From the NCBI GenBank assembly GCA_015499995.1, contig JADNRV010000386.1:1-41006 (forward strand): a stretch of DNA of 41,006 bases, in the 5' to 3' direction. Both the position numbers and the translations under genes were made by a program. This DNA is from Flammula alnicola. Lineage: Eukaryota; Basidiomycota; Agaricomycetes; Agaricales; Strophariaceae. The notes beneath the pieces are model-generated. The model was not told the DNA's origin and ran no database searches. It was given only the letters and a program-made list of their open reading frames with translations. Within the stretch, counting starts at the first letter, position 1; every line of letters begins with the position of its first letter. Positions 1 to 10,750 of this stretch are shown here, piece by piece.

Positions 1-914
1 TTTGCTTTCGCTTTGTGACTGTGATGTCGCAGTGCCTAGGGACGCGTAAAGAATGCATAAAAGGCGGAAGGATATGCCATGGGATGCAGAGCGCGAACGA
101 CGAAGCCAACGATCCAGAATTCCGCGAGATATCCTTCCTGGAGGGTGTGTCCGCGAAATTCCTGTAGTTGCATGACGGCCCCGAGACTCTCTACATGATG
201 CATGTCTGCTCAGCTCATGGGTCCATTGGAACCAAGAGCTGCTTCGGCATCTGGCTGAGAAGCCTCGAGCTTGTTGGAAGGTACGCATAGTTGTGCCCGG
301 TGTAGTGGCTAAATTCCAGCAGGGGCGAAGCATTCCACGTTCTATGAAGAACACACAGTGCACTCGACTGAGACGTCGGCAAGACCTCTTCAAGGTGTCT
401 TCTTTTTCTTGTATACAGGTCCGTTTGTTGACAGTGAATGCTCAGTTATAGAGTCGCCGCTGGTGTCGAGAATCTGGGAAACAAAAGAAATCTCTGGCGG
501 CCGATCAAGACGTCTCCAACATCAGTTTTCCACAGTATTTCCAAAGAACGACGCACCACTATGAGTCGCTGTTCTCATGCCCCCAAAGCTTCGACCACCT
601 ATCGCGCCCGAGGTCGATGTCCAGCTAGGGTTGCAGCCAATCCTCCAGTTGGAAACAACCGTCGCCGAAATAACACCATTTCGGGGCAGCCTTCCCGAGC
701 GCAGTTCGAATTCGGCGTATAAGAATGGGGACCGAACCTTTTTTTCCACCTGGTTCTCTCTTTCCTCTCTTTTTTTCCGACAGCCTCCTACAAGCAAGCA
801 CCGCAACATTCTCTATTATTCTACTTCGTCACTCTTTTCTCAAACTGTGCTCCTCTTCGTCCTTGTTGCTCTCTTTGTCATTCTTGAGCTCTGTCGTTGG
901 AGGCGCGCGCGAAA
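1..914. other. no gene recognised; probable 5' leader of the next gene at its right end
   Basis: Short overlapping open frames occur on both strands, but none shows a recognisable domain or a convincing splice pattern. The last 170 bases are strongly pyrimidine-rich on the + strand, with runs of T and CTCTCT. That is common just upstream of fungal start codons and fits a core promoter and leader for the gene starting at 915. Confidence 0.4.
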
Positions 915-1491
915 ATGTCGAACGCCCACGGTAGTCAAATTCAACCTACCGATGGCTTAAACGCGTCCTCGGATCAGTTTAAGACTGTTTTACTTAACCT
1001 CGCATATCCCTCGCGCCCCAATACCGACGTCCCATGGGCTCGCTCTTCGGATCCATTGGTTATTAAGGCACGTTGTTCATTCTTCTCTATTCACTAATTT
1101 GTCCGTCTAACGCATTCTTCCGTGTTTTGCTCTCTAGAAAACTGTCAGCGACCGTTACCAGACGAGCTTCGTCTACAGCAATGGCTCAGCCGGTGTCAGT
1201 CAAATCACACAAAAACACGCAAATATACGCCTCGTAAACTCACGCCTATTCCAACTTTAGCTCGTCGGTAACACTGTCAACGGGGGCGGCGTTCATGGTG
1301 CTTTTGAGCACGAAGTGTTGAGGTGGTTGAAAAAGTTCTTCTCGGTGCGTTGGCACATTCTGGATTGCTTGATTCACACTGACCATCCTATTCTCTAGCG
1401 TTACGCGTTAATATTTCGTCGCAAGCTCAAACTCTTCAAAGCGAAACTTTCGGTTGCCCATCTGCTCCGTCGTACACTCCGAAACCCTTGA
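915..1491 (+). CDS. small four-exon protein of unknown function, 128 aa
   Basis: Model: exons 915-1067, 1138-1194, 1261-1344 and 1399-1491. The frame is continuous across all junctions and ends in TGA. The product starts MSNAHGSQIQPTDG, has a glycine-rich centre (VGNTVNGGGVHGAFEHEV) and ends in a basic region with many K and R (RYALIFRRKLKLFKAKLS). Introns 2 and 3 are ordinary GT-AG introns of 66 and 54 nt. Intron 1 is best modelled as GC-AG (AAG then GCACGT), because the nearest GT donor changes the reading frame. I do not recognise a family. No signal peptide or membrane segment is visible. The start is the first ATG in the frame after the pyrimidine-rich leader. The length, regular intron sizes and conserved frame argue for a real gene, but this is inference. 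Confidence 0.5.
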
Positions 1492-1505
1492 ATTTCAGGA
1501 GTGGT

Positions 1506-1814
1506 TTAATCTATTCGCAACTTCGCATTAATATCGTATGTTTTTAGGCAAAGTCTCACCCGTTCTTTATGCACTGATTCGATTTGAAAGATTTTTTGCC
1601 TTTTATTGTCAATATCGCTCGTTTTGATGCACGCTATCCCCCATATCTTCTGGCAAACTCGTCTTGAATGCTTTCTTGCTTGGTCTTCTGTCTGCCGTTT
1701 CTTGTAAATATCGTATGTTTTGATGCACACTCTTGCCGCACTGCTTTGCACTGGATCCCTATTAGAATACCCCACGCTGTTCGTGCATATTTGTCCTCTA
1801 TAAATCGCTTTCAA
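1506..1814 (-). repeat. short ORF built on three in-frame repeats
   Basis: A 102-aa open frame contains three copies of a peptide of the form [VAL]C[IL]KT[YS]DI followed by a basic stretch. In DNA this is the motif AATATCG..TGTTTT, starting near 1530, 1611 and 1707. The spacings are 81 and 96 nt, both multiples of three, so the frame is kept. No function is recognised. It may be a real small repeat protein or a decayed tandem repeat that happens to stay open. Confidence 0.3.
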
Positions 1815-3974
1815 TGTACCATATACTTATCTCAAATTTATCGTGCTTTCCAGTGCCGAATTCTCATGTTGTTTGAAGTTGGATCATTCTGCTGATGTTT
1901 GACGAGCTAAGGCCTTTGAGTTGCGACGCTCGAGGAACCTCGCTATCTTGAGACGTTTGAAATTCTTGTTCTTGTCATAAATGTATACTTCTTGAATATT
2001 TGACCTCTTCAACGCTTGAGCTGGCGATCTTGAGCTTGAAGTTGACTGTCGATATCAGTCATTTTGAGGGTCATTCGAGCACAAATATTATATCAGAAAA
2101 ACCAAATTGAATTGTAAAACTGTGGCCGTTATCTTGTGACATGAAGAGCGAAAAAAGAGGGAAAATTTGCTCCTCGAGTGAAGATGAAGTGTGTGGACTG
2201 CCGGCTCTGCTCTCCCAAAGAGAAAAAGAATTCGAGGAGAAACTTGACAATTGTCGAGCGCTGAGACGTCCAGGCATTCGTTTCAGCACTACTTGGGCAC
2301 AAAACCAGCCGTTGAAGGAGATTGTGGGCGATGGTTTGCAATTTGACTTGAGTGCGGTGAAGAAGAAGCGTGAGAGATTTCTGGCTTGGTTAAATTTCCG
2401 ACGTGGTCCGTGCGTAACCTTTGGCTAACCGGGCCGGGTTCTTGGATTCGTCCAGACTCGAGAGGCGATGGAAGCGATGGAGGAGGGGCAAATATAAAAT
2501 CCTTCTTCTACCCTTAAATTCTTTCCACTGCGCTTACAACGACGATTCGAGGGTCCGGGTGAAAAAACCTTGCGATGTAATTCTGATCGGCGAGATATGG
2601 TCAGTCGAAGCGCTGAAGATTCAAAATGTGAGGTCCTCAAGCAGAGGGGCCCCTCAATATATTTAATATCACTTGCGTAATATGTTCACACTGACTTTCT
2701 ATCAGAATAAACCGAGAAGGGGAAGGGAACGTAATGAAAGGTAATATCGAGCTTTCACATACACGATACATCAAGTTCGTGTAGACGACCAGAATGACTT
2801 GCTGGCATCAGGTCGAATGGGCTGCATCATAGGCCTCAGGCTCATCTCGATCTGGGCAGTCGATGCAAGGAAGCGGACACGTTGTGTACCATCTCCCCGA
2901 AAAGCGAGAGCACAATCAGCAAAAAAAGTTAAATACGACGCTGATATAAAAACTTACAATCATCCAACCAGGGAATCCTGGCTCGAAGGGCACAATGCTC
3001 TCCAAATATTCAATCTGTTCGTCGTCTTCCCATTTACCCCAATACTCATCGCCTCAAGCTGTATAGGGGAGACATGTACACCAGCAGTGGAGGACAAAAC
3101 ACGGTAACGTCCAAGATCGGTCTTCGGTTTAGGAGGAGAGAGCCACAGCGACATTTTTCAAGTATTGAGGGAGAATAAGAACTCGTGTAGATAAAGTCTT
3201 TAACACAGACCAGAGAGAGACGCCTCTTTCTATGCCATTTCACGAAGTTTGGTGAATAATCAAGGTATAAGAAATTCAGCGAAGGAGGCTTCGAAAAGGC
3301 GAATTGGGGGGTGTCTTAATAAGCCCAACATTTTCGAGCGTCATGCCGGAATCGACGCAGCTCTCCTGCCGTGTAAATTTGCTCGTAGGACTCTTTGTCG
3401 GAATATCGCAAGCGATTGGGTTAGTCTCGACTCAGTATTCCTTTCAGGCAACCTTCAGGTAGACAATTTCGGTCCCGTCAAGATTGACTGATTTTTTTCT
3501 TCTTATGTTAGTGGTGGCCACATGACCGCAGCCTTTCCAGATATCAGATAAGTAACGCCTGTGCGCAATCGAAATGTTGTTGAGTCGCTGGCATAAGATT
3601 GAAACGAAGCTGTTGTTCTTGGGCGGACAAGCTCCATTCAATGCATGTCTGGATGTTCATGCGCCAAGAGTGGAATTTCCTCGTGTCGCCTTGGGATACC
3701 ATTCCGGAGATAAAGAAGGCAAAGCAGGTGATCAAGGACGAGAGCAAGAGCAATTTCCGAACCAATTTGAATTCACCCCTTCAATCAATAACAAGCACAA
3801 ATAGGAAGCCCCTATTTGCCGAACTGGAACCGTGACGGGCGCTTAGGTCAAATTTTCTTTCTAAATCCATGAACTTGCTATATATCGCAACGACACTATG
3901 TGTGTCTTTTCCGGATCTAGAAGGAGCCATAATGTCAGTGTAACTGGCAATAAGTCCTAGGCATGGATGTTAAT
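1815..3974. other. no gene recognised
   Basis: Several open frames under about 100 codons are present on both strands (for example 2141-2428 + and 2799-3107 +). None shows a known motif, a signal peptide or a supported intron structure. I see nothing here that can be called. Confidence 0.4.
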
Positions 3975-4501
3975 ATGCAAGTTTCTTCCACGCCACTGAC
4001 AAGACGTTCAAAATTCGATATACGAGCTCCGCCTCAAGAAGCCTTCGGAGTTTAAAACTTGTTCAAGATCTCCACCGTGCTCCTAGACTTTACACCTGGG
4101 ACGGGGTCGGCAACGATCTGGCAACTGCCGAGGCTGGTAAACCAGTCCCCGGGTCCTGCTAGCCGGAAGGGTATTGGTATAGGGGGTCCACGTGGGGCAC
4201 AAGGCCGAGGGTGGCAGCAAGAGGAGACGAATCGGAGAAACACGATCCCATCATAGATTAGACAGGAATCGCTTAAAGTAGTAACTGTTAATTACTCATA
4301 TATAGCGCAGGAGTGCGCCCGGGGTAGATAGCTTCATTGGCCGACTCCTTCTGCCAGACCGGCCGTAAGGTTCGGAAAGGGGGATTAAGTTGCCGCCTAC
4401 ATGGGTTGGGGTAGCTGGGGGTTGTCTATCTACATTAGGTACAGGCCGGCTGTGAGTAGTCTACATGGGGTTCGCCCCGAAAATGACTATAAACGGGATT
4501 C

Positions 4502-4541
<40 letters not shown>

Positions 4542-4548
4542 CAAGTTT
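3975..4548 (+). mobile_element. poly(A)-tailed SINE-like retroposon with target-site duplication
   Basis: An uninterrupted run of 37 A (4503-4539) is followed directly by TGCAAGTTT. The 10-mer ATGCAAGTTT occurs at 3975-3984 and again at 4539-4548, so the roughly 555 bp between them, ending in poly(A), is bracketed by a 9-10 bp direct repeat. That is the layout of an element inserted by target-primed reverse transcription. The body holds no convincing ORF. Near its 3' end it contains GGTTCGCCCC (about 4469), one base away from the core of a pol III B box, and an A-box-like stretch about 60 bp before it, which hints at a tRNA-derived SINE. A 5'-truncated LINE or a processed pseudogene is also possible. 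Confidence 0.55.
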
Positions 4549-5000
4549 GGCGTTTTGAAATTGAAGCTCAGGCTTCCTCCAAGGCACGTGCCAGTCTCAG
4601 GCTTCCCATTTTCTGCTGGCCGTGTATCTCCCGGCTTCCTATAAACCAAAAGTACCGTTGAGCAACTGGTATCTATCATACTCCTCTATTTCAAAATGTA
4701 TCATAAATAAAGTATTTTACTATCTCTTCCATGCTTGTATATACACAGAGTCACCTGTAAATAAGGACTACGGTCTCAGCTACAGTCCCATGTGTGATAT
4801 GTAATTTATGTCTTCGTCTCTACCATGCTATACCAAGTAAAGTATACGAACAATGGCAGGTTAAGATACAAGGCTAGGTCTCGTATAAAGTCTTACATGT
4901 ACAAATGAAAGGCACACACATATTACTATACATTTTGATTACCGCTTGAGGTCTTCATTCGCCAGTGAACGATATTGCAAAACTGCGAAAAAGAAAATTC
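4549..5000. other. AT-rich spacer, no gene seen
   Basis: AT-rich sequence between the retroposon and the stop codon of the F-box gene on the other strand. It probably includes that gene's 3' untranslated region. I see no repeat or ORF of note. Confidence 0.4.
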
Positions 5001-6469
5001 CTAGTGTGCATACGTGACGAAAGGCGACTCCGAAGAAGGCTTGAAATTGATTCTGTTCCGGGGCGGCCAAGGGACATGGTCAACGCCATCTTCTGGTGCA
5101 ACTATTCGTTGGAGGAAGCCTCCCTGCCGGAGATGTATCCACGATTCCGGATCCGCCTGTCTCCACCAATCGTCGTGCCGGTCAAGTATGCGTACGGTGC
5201 AATGTGTTTTCGAGGTTTCGAGATGATGTTTGACAAGCGCCAGGGCCATCCTCGCATCCAGGCCATCGAAGTAATACTCTGAAAAGTTGATAAATGTGAG
5301 GTCCTTGAGATGAGGCCAGAGAATCCGGGGGGGCGCAATGAACTTGATCATATAATCAACAACACTGTTCTTCCCTAGTGGGTTTTGAGATACCACGAGT
5401 CGAGTTATATTTTTCGTTACTTCGGTAAGGCGTTCAACAGCAATAGCAGTGGGAACGGATTCGCAATTGATGAGAGCCAGCGTCTCTAATGAAGGGAATA
5501 GTGGAGGATTGTTACCAGATATTATGCTGTACGGAAATGTTGATAGGTCGAAGCGCGCTCCTTTCAGGACGAGGAGCTGCAATCGAGGAGCTCGGATGGA
5601 ATTCCACATATGTTGTGCAACATTCTTGTCGCTGCATCGGAAATTCGTTAGATGAGTTGCAGTAACCTTGGTAGGCTGAATGCCGGGCGACCTATTCGGG
5701 TTCGAAAAGAAACCTCCCGCTAATGAAAGGTTTACCAAAGCCGAAGAACTGAGGAGAGCAAGAAAGTCTTTCCATGGGTGAATAACACGGTGGGAGGACA
5801 ACCTTTCTAGTTGAAGGGTGGTAAGTCTAAGGTTAACGGTGGTTGGCAGTTTGCACGATATAAAACACGTCGAATCCATCCTGAGGGATCTTAATTTGGG
5901 TGTCCCTCCTAGGAAACATACGCGCTTTGTGACCCGCTGTATCCGGTCGAGATCGAATTCGCTCGTGTAGATTTCCAATAGTTCAAGATTTGGAGCGGAA
6001 AGAGATTCGAGTTGTTTGAAGAGGTAATTGGCTGGCCAAGCGTTAGAAATCGATATCGATAATTGTCGCCAACGTGATACATGGAGTATTATTTTTTCCA
6101 GCACGTTCGCTATAGCTGGGCGCCCAGCGCTACGATCTTCAGAGGAGACATGAAAGGAAAGATTCAGTGGTTGGTTGCGGGATCTCTCCAAGTATGTGAC
6201 AAGGCGATGAATTGGCTCTTGTCGGTGTACCGCGCATGAAGGATGATTGAAAGTAGACCACAATTCTGGACATGCAATGGAGATCGAGCGCCATGCATCC
6301 ATGAGCGACAGACATGGGAAACTACGAGTTCTATCCCGATTGAATGGTCACCTGATGATGTATCGTAGGCAAGCTTGAAAATCATGTACGCGAGTTCGAA
6401 TGGAAGTTTAAGAATTGGCAACATTCGATTGTGGATGCTGGCGTAATCCAGTCTCGTCGGCGTTTCCAT
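5001..6469 (-). CDS. F-box protein with LRR-like repeat region, copy 1 (frame-shifted after the F-box)
   Basis: The F-box part starts at ATG 6469 and reads METPTRLDYAS, then LPFELAYMIFKLAYD and SHVCRSW, the usual Agaricomycete F-box core. The substrate-recognition part is a 433-aa open frame (5001-6302) with repeated leucine-rich segments (LSAPNLELLEIY, LRSLRMDS, LTTLQLERLS, LQLLVLKGA) and a conserved tail (DRHDDWWRQADPESW). Family knowledge: such proteins bind SKP1 and present targets to a cullin-RING ubiquitin ligase. The two parts lie in different frames. At about 6293-6303 this copy has 8 extra bases (ATGCATGG) after the codons for CRSW; copies 2 and 3 lack them. The long frame could start at its own ATG at 6302, giving a protein without the F-box. 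The gene is either recently broken or the 8 bases are an assembly artefact. Confidence 0.7.
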
Positions 6470-6862
6470 TTTGGTTTTCAATTGCTTGGTTATTGAACTT
6501 TTTGTTCTCTCTGAATAAATTGTGTGCCGACTTGGAACAAGAGCTCGGAAGTATGCCGCTCTTCCTTCCTTCCAAGTGACGAGTGGTGTATACCTGTTGT
6601 CGCGAGAAGTTTTCGCCGGAGCTGTGGTAAATACACCCAAAAGGCTCTGCTTCTTGCTTTGAAGAAGTTTGCGTAGTCCACCACCTGGCATCGCGTTAGT
6701 CATTAGCGCCCATCATTCCATGCGTCGAAATTGTGAGTTATCTACCAATTCTATGACTGATCTGCCAGATTAAGGGTTATAGGAGGCCTGTAAGCTATTG
6801 AGACACAGGGGAGGCTCGAATTTGAGCGTGAAGTGCCAGTACTTGGTTTGGTAGAAAGAGTC
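6470..6862 (-). repeat. upstream region shared by the three F-box copies
   Basis: Upstream of copy 1 (read on the - strand) are CTTTCTACCAAAC, GGCCTCCTATAAC and GCATGGAATGATGGGCGCTAA. Close matches occur in the same order before copy 2 (33594 onward) and copy 3 (38999 onward). The duplicated unit therefore includes 270-410 bp of promoter and leader, not only coding sequence. Confidence 0.6.
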
Positions 6863-6902
6863 GAAGATGCAACAGTGTAGCGCTTCGTGCATACCTGGGT
6901 GA

Positions 6903-7325
6903 TCATCATCACGTGCCAGGGATAACTTCGTCATTCAAGTTGACTCATTCAAATTGCACCGTGACCTTCTTCAAGTTCTTGGGCATGTTGGAGTTTTGAC
7001 TTACGACTTCTCTCGTTTGAAGGACCTCAAGGAGAAAAAGTAGGATCCACGTGAGCTCGACTACAGTTTTCTCCCAGGAGAGCTGCAGAAGCTCGCAATA
7101 TACGCGCTGGTGTTGGCTCTGGACACCTCCGATAGCCCGGATGACCCTACCGATGACCATTATCTGTGTCTCCTCGTTACGCCAGCTGGGCAAGGTTATC
7201 GTCGGTTCGGAAAGTTGTTTATTGATGAAGAATCCCTTGGAAGCCATGTGCCACAGGGATCAGACACTACGCTGTGGCCGGATACTTATTCGGTTGGTCT
7301 GATTCAACACCCCTTACTATGGTAA
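6903..7325 (+). pseudogene. gene remnant with an in-frame stop, possibly a HET-protein C-terminus
   Basis: One frame reads as plausible protein (ARDNFVIQVDSFKLHRDLLQ) up to a TAG at 7041-7043. It then continues in the same frame (DPRELDYSFLPGELQKLAIY and later TPAGQGYRRFGKLFIDEESL) to a stop at 7325. It has no start codon and no recognisable N-terminal domain. The style recalls C-terminal tails of fungal HET-domain proteins, but this is only an impression. It is most simply read as the 3' end of a decayed gene. The start may instead lie in an exon I cannot see. Confidence 0.3.
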
Positions 7326-7673
7326 TATTTTGTTTCCTATGCGATTTCCTTGGCCCTCCTATGCTTCTACTTAATATGCCAACTCTGCTCTTTGCACTTA
7401 CTGTGTAGTAGTGTTTTGTTTCAATGTGATATCCTTCACTTTTCCTACTCATGTTTCTCTTCGTATCTGCATAGTAAATGAGACCATTGCAGTCGAAATG
7501 GATACATAACAGGATCCTACATAAGACATAAAACATGAAGCCTTTGGCAACAACATTTAGCACGACGAGGAAAAGAAAAGTACATAAGGTAAAGCGGTAA
7601 CAACAGGTATAGATATAAGTACAGTGGCTATCATAAACATTTAAACCCGATTCGACTTCATTACTTGCCGCAA

Positions 7674-10600
7674 TCAATATTCTGCGAGCGGTATAACTTT
7701 GCCTATTCATGACAAGACGGGAAATCAGCAACGCGAAAGAAAAACAGAAAAGAAAAAGCCAATCAGACATACCGATATTAGAAAACGGCGACTTAGGTTT
7801 CTTCCTTCCCAACAACGCCACCTCTCCAGAATCAAAGAACGAATATCCGGCTATAGAAAGGAAAACCACAAAATCAGAACCAAGAACACAACGTCCACCA
7901 GGGCACGAAAGACTTACGCAAAACGACCTCCTCGTGTTCATCTTCCTCACTCGAATCAGACGTGGCACCGTGGATCGGGCGTCCGGTCTTCGAGTCGCGC
8001 AAGATGCCCATGTGGTCAACGAAGGGCGCCGGGCGGTGGTTGACCGACCGGTGCAGCTGGATGAGCAACCGCTGCATGTCAAAGAGGTACCCTTGCAAAG
8101 TATCCAAGAAGCGGCGGGTTTGTAAGTGCTTTGACGAAGCACAACTGTAATTATAAGGAAAAAAGAGTTAGCATCATTTAGGCAAAGTGCTAAAGCTTGA
8201 ACATACATAGAGATACCATCCTCCTTGATGATATAGCCAATGCCATACCCATCGGCCGCGACAGGACCGAACCCGAACAACCTCAAGGCAGGGTTACCGC
8301 AGTTCGACGTGGAGAGGATAGATGTGCCCAGTTGCGCCCAGCCAGGGTCGGTGAAGATCGTCGGCATCTTGTTCACCTTGTACGAATGGGGCGAGGGCGG
8401 GGGCGAGGGCGAAGGAGAGGTGATGCCGTTAGGCTCTGACTCGTACTTGTTCTGCAGCTGCCGTTGGATGAGACAGTATATCGCATATAGATGTCTGCAC
8501 GAAATGAAAATGAGTTAAAGGCAAGCAAGCTGAGGAGGACGAAAACCAACCTGTCCTGGCCCAATCCTTGACTACAGTCCCTCGTCAACTTGACATGCTT
8601 CTCGCACGCCTTGCGCAGTGCAGTGACCTTTTGTGCGGGGGTTGCTTCGGAATAGAATGTCTAGACAACCCATCAATACAATCAGTTTCTTTCTTTCTGA
8701 TTTCTTAGAGTGGAAAAATATGAATATATGCGAACCTTTGTGAAATTGACACTCTCAGGTTGGATCGACCGAATAGCCTCCGTACGCCCATGCAAGTATG
8801 CCTTGGTCATAGCAGGCTCGTACACACACTCTATGCGACCTATGAACCAGAAGAAAACATCAGCGTCAATTCTTCTCTTCTAAGAAGAACAAAAAATATA
8901 CTAACCATAAAGCCCAAAATACGCCGCCTGGAATGCCATCTGCACAAACGCATCGGGGCTAAACCCATGGCTCGTGATGAAGTTCTTTCCATATCCCTTG
9001 AACTCCAACGCCTGACAGTCGTTCTGGCATATCAAGTCGCTGATCCGCGTCTCCGCGAACCGCACGCCGGCTCGCAGCTCGGGCGTCAGGTTCCACTCCA
9101 GCTTCTTGGGCGTGGTGTCGATCTTCTCGGTGGGAGTTGGCAGTTCTGGAATATGTGTAAGTCACAATGTAGTTTTCAAGCGACGAGAGAGGGCGAGAAA
9201 GACTTACTAGCATGTCCCCTAGGAGCCTTGTACGCTCTTGCGTGCGGAGAGAGGGGGGCATGGAACAACGTCGGCGCAGACGGGTTGATGGATCTCGCCA
9301 GAAGCATGAGGCCCTCCGTGAAAATGTCTGCTGCGAACCTAGAAAAGAATCATTTGTTAGTGGATATTCGGATTCAAGATACATGACGTCATACCTCAGA
9401 ACGGTATGTCCATCCACGCCTGTATGCTCAAAGTTGATTCCCGCAGCGCCATCTGCACAGACGATAATCTGAAGCTAAACGAAACGGCCGCGTCAGTCTC
9501 AATTCAAAACACCAATTAACTTCACATACCTTATCATACCACCGATTCGTACACGTCCCGACCTGCTCTCCCTGCTGCAAGTTGTACGTTCCACACAGGA
9601 AGTTGTTGCACAGGTCCGCAAGATTCTCGGGGGACGCATCGTCCAGACAAACGATGAAAAGCGCATTGTCGACGATGTCGAGGCAGGATTTGTTGTTCCT
9701 GTCTTGAGCGAGCATCTCGCGGAGGCTGGACCAGATTTTTCGGTTCTCGGTTGAGAGGACGCCAATGGCACCCCGGGCGGCCTGGTCGGGACAATAAGAA
9801 TCGAACACTGAGAAGGAAAACTCGAGGGTGGTAATCTTACCTGATGTTTGTCCGTCTTGTCTGCGTCTGATAGGATTGCTTGGAGATTGCGCACGACTTC
9901 TCGTTCTGTCAGGACAGGCAGGTTGTGGTCGTCAAGGACATCGAACCAATCTGCAATGGATACTATGTAAGACACATAGTTTCCATAAACTGTGGTAAAG
10001 ACACGAACAGAATTGGCCTCTCCGAAGGACGACGATATGCCTTGACTCTGAGTGGACTTCCATCCTGCAACCTCGCTAAAATGGCGTGAGTTATGATGCA
10101 AGAAATGATTAAAATAAGAGACACCTACGTCGGTCGGTATTCTTGATGTACCAAAGAGGCGCGAGTACTGGTCCATGTCCAAGGGTGTCCCGCGAACGGT
10201 GTCAGGTTCCAGGAGACCGGCACGCAAGTCGTGGATGAAACCAAGAGACGAAACAATAAGAGAAGCTGCTCGAGGAAGCTGCTGTCCTCGATCAGGCGTT
10301 GGGTCGTTCCTGCGGATCATAGGTTGAGTAGGGACATAGGTTATCGGAGCAAGATACATACTCGAGGACAAAGAATGGGTTCAGCGCAAGGACAACGGGG
10401 TCACTGTGCGAGAGATACGATTCGTACCAGAACTCTTCGATGTAACTAGGATCCGAGTCAGCGCCCATCTAGACAAATGCAATGGCTGTAACTGACCTAT
10501 CTTTGTCCTGCGCATATTCTCTCAGAATCTCGTCAAGCTTTGGGCCATCCGTCTCCAAAAAATCCGCCACGGCCGCCTTGGTCATCGTATGCTCCCTCTC

Positions 10601-10750
10601 ATCTTGAAGGGCCTCCAGAGCACGCAGATAGCGGTTGCATGTGTCCTGTAGAGGTGGGATTGGGAGCTTTGGCAGCTTCTCCTGGTACGCCAGGGTCCGA
10701 TTCTCAGGTTTGCTGTCAGCAAATTTTGTGATGGAGGTGATTTCGGCCAT
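7674..10750 (-). CDS. carnitine O-acetyltransferase (choline/carnitine acyltransferase family)
   Basis: Model of 15 exons on the - strand: 10750-10497, 10445-10362, 10309-10129, 10075-10009, 9950-9841, 9781-9530, 9474-9395, 9338-9208, 9145-8906, 8839-8736, 8660-8551, 8494-8207, 8144-7918, 7850-7773, 7702-7674. All introns are GT-AG (51-74 nt), the frame stays open, and the product is 744 aa, close to the family size. Family marks in order: KLPKLPIPPLQDTC near the N-terminus, YIEEFWYESYL, FYWFDVLDDHN, the catalytic-histidine motif FEHTGVDGH, the STSNC substrate motif, FGFGPVAADGYGIGY, and the C-terminal GYSFFDSGEV. The enzyme moves acetyl groups between CoA and carnitine, so that acetyl units can leave peroxisomes or enter mitochondria. 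The C-terminus ends AEY, not a peroxisomal SKL-type signal, and this start gives no obvious mitochondrial presequence. A consensus donor (ACTA/GTAAGT, about 10825) in the leader suggests an untranslated or alternative first exon. Confidence 0.93.

Noticed and set aside
4461..4679. - strand ORF across the poly(A) tract
   Set aside because: Its phenylalanine run is only the translated A37 of the retroposon tail.
7267..8376. Single - strand ORF of 369 codons
   Set aside because: It reads through introns of the carnitine acetyltransferase. The family motifs and phase-matched splice sites support the spliced model instead.
8959..9417. Independent - strand ORF of 152 codons
   Set aside because: Off-frame shadow of exons of the carnitine acetyltransferase.
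9499..10371. Independent - strand ORF of 290 codons
   Set aside because: Its first part is true exon sequence, but it then crosses introns into the wrong frame.
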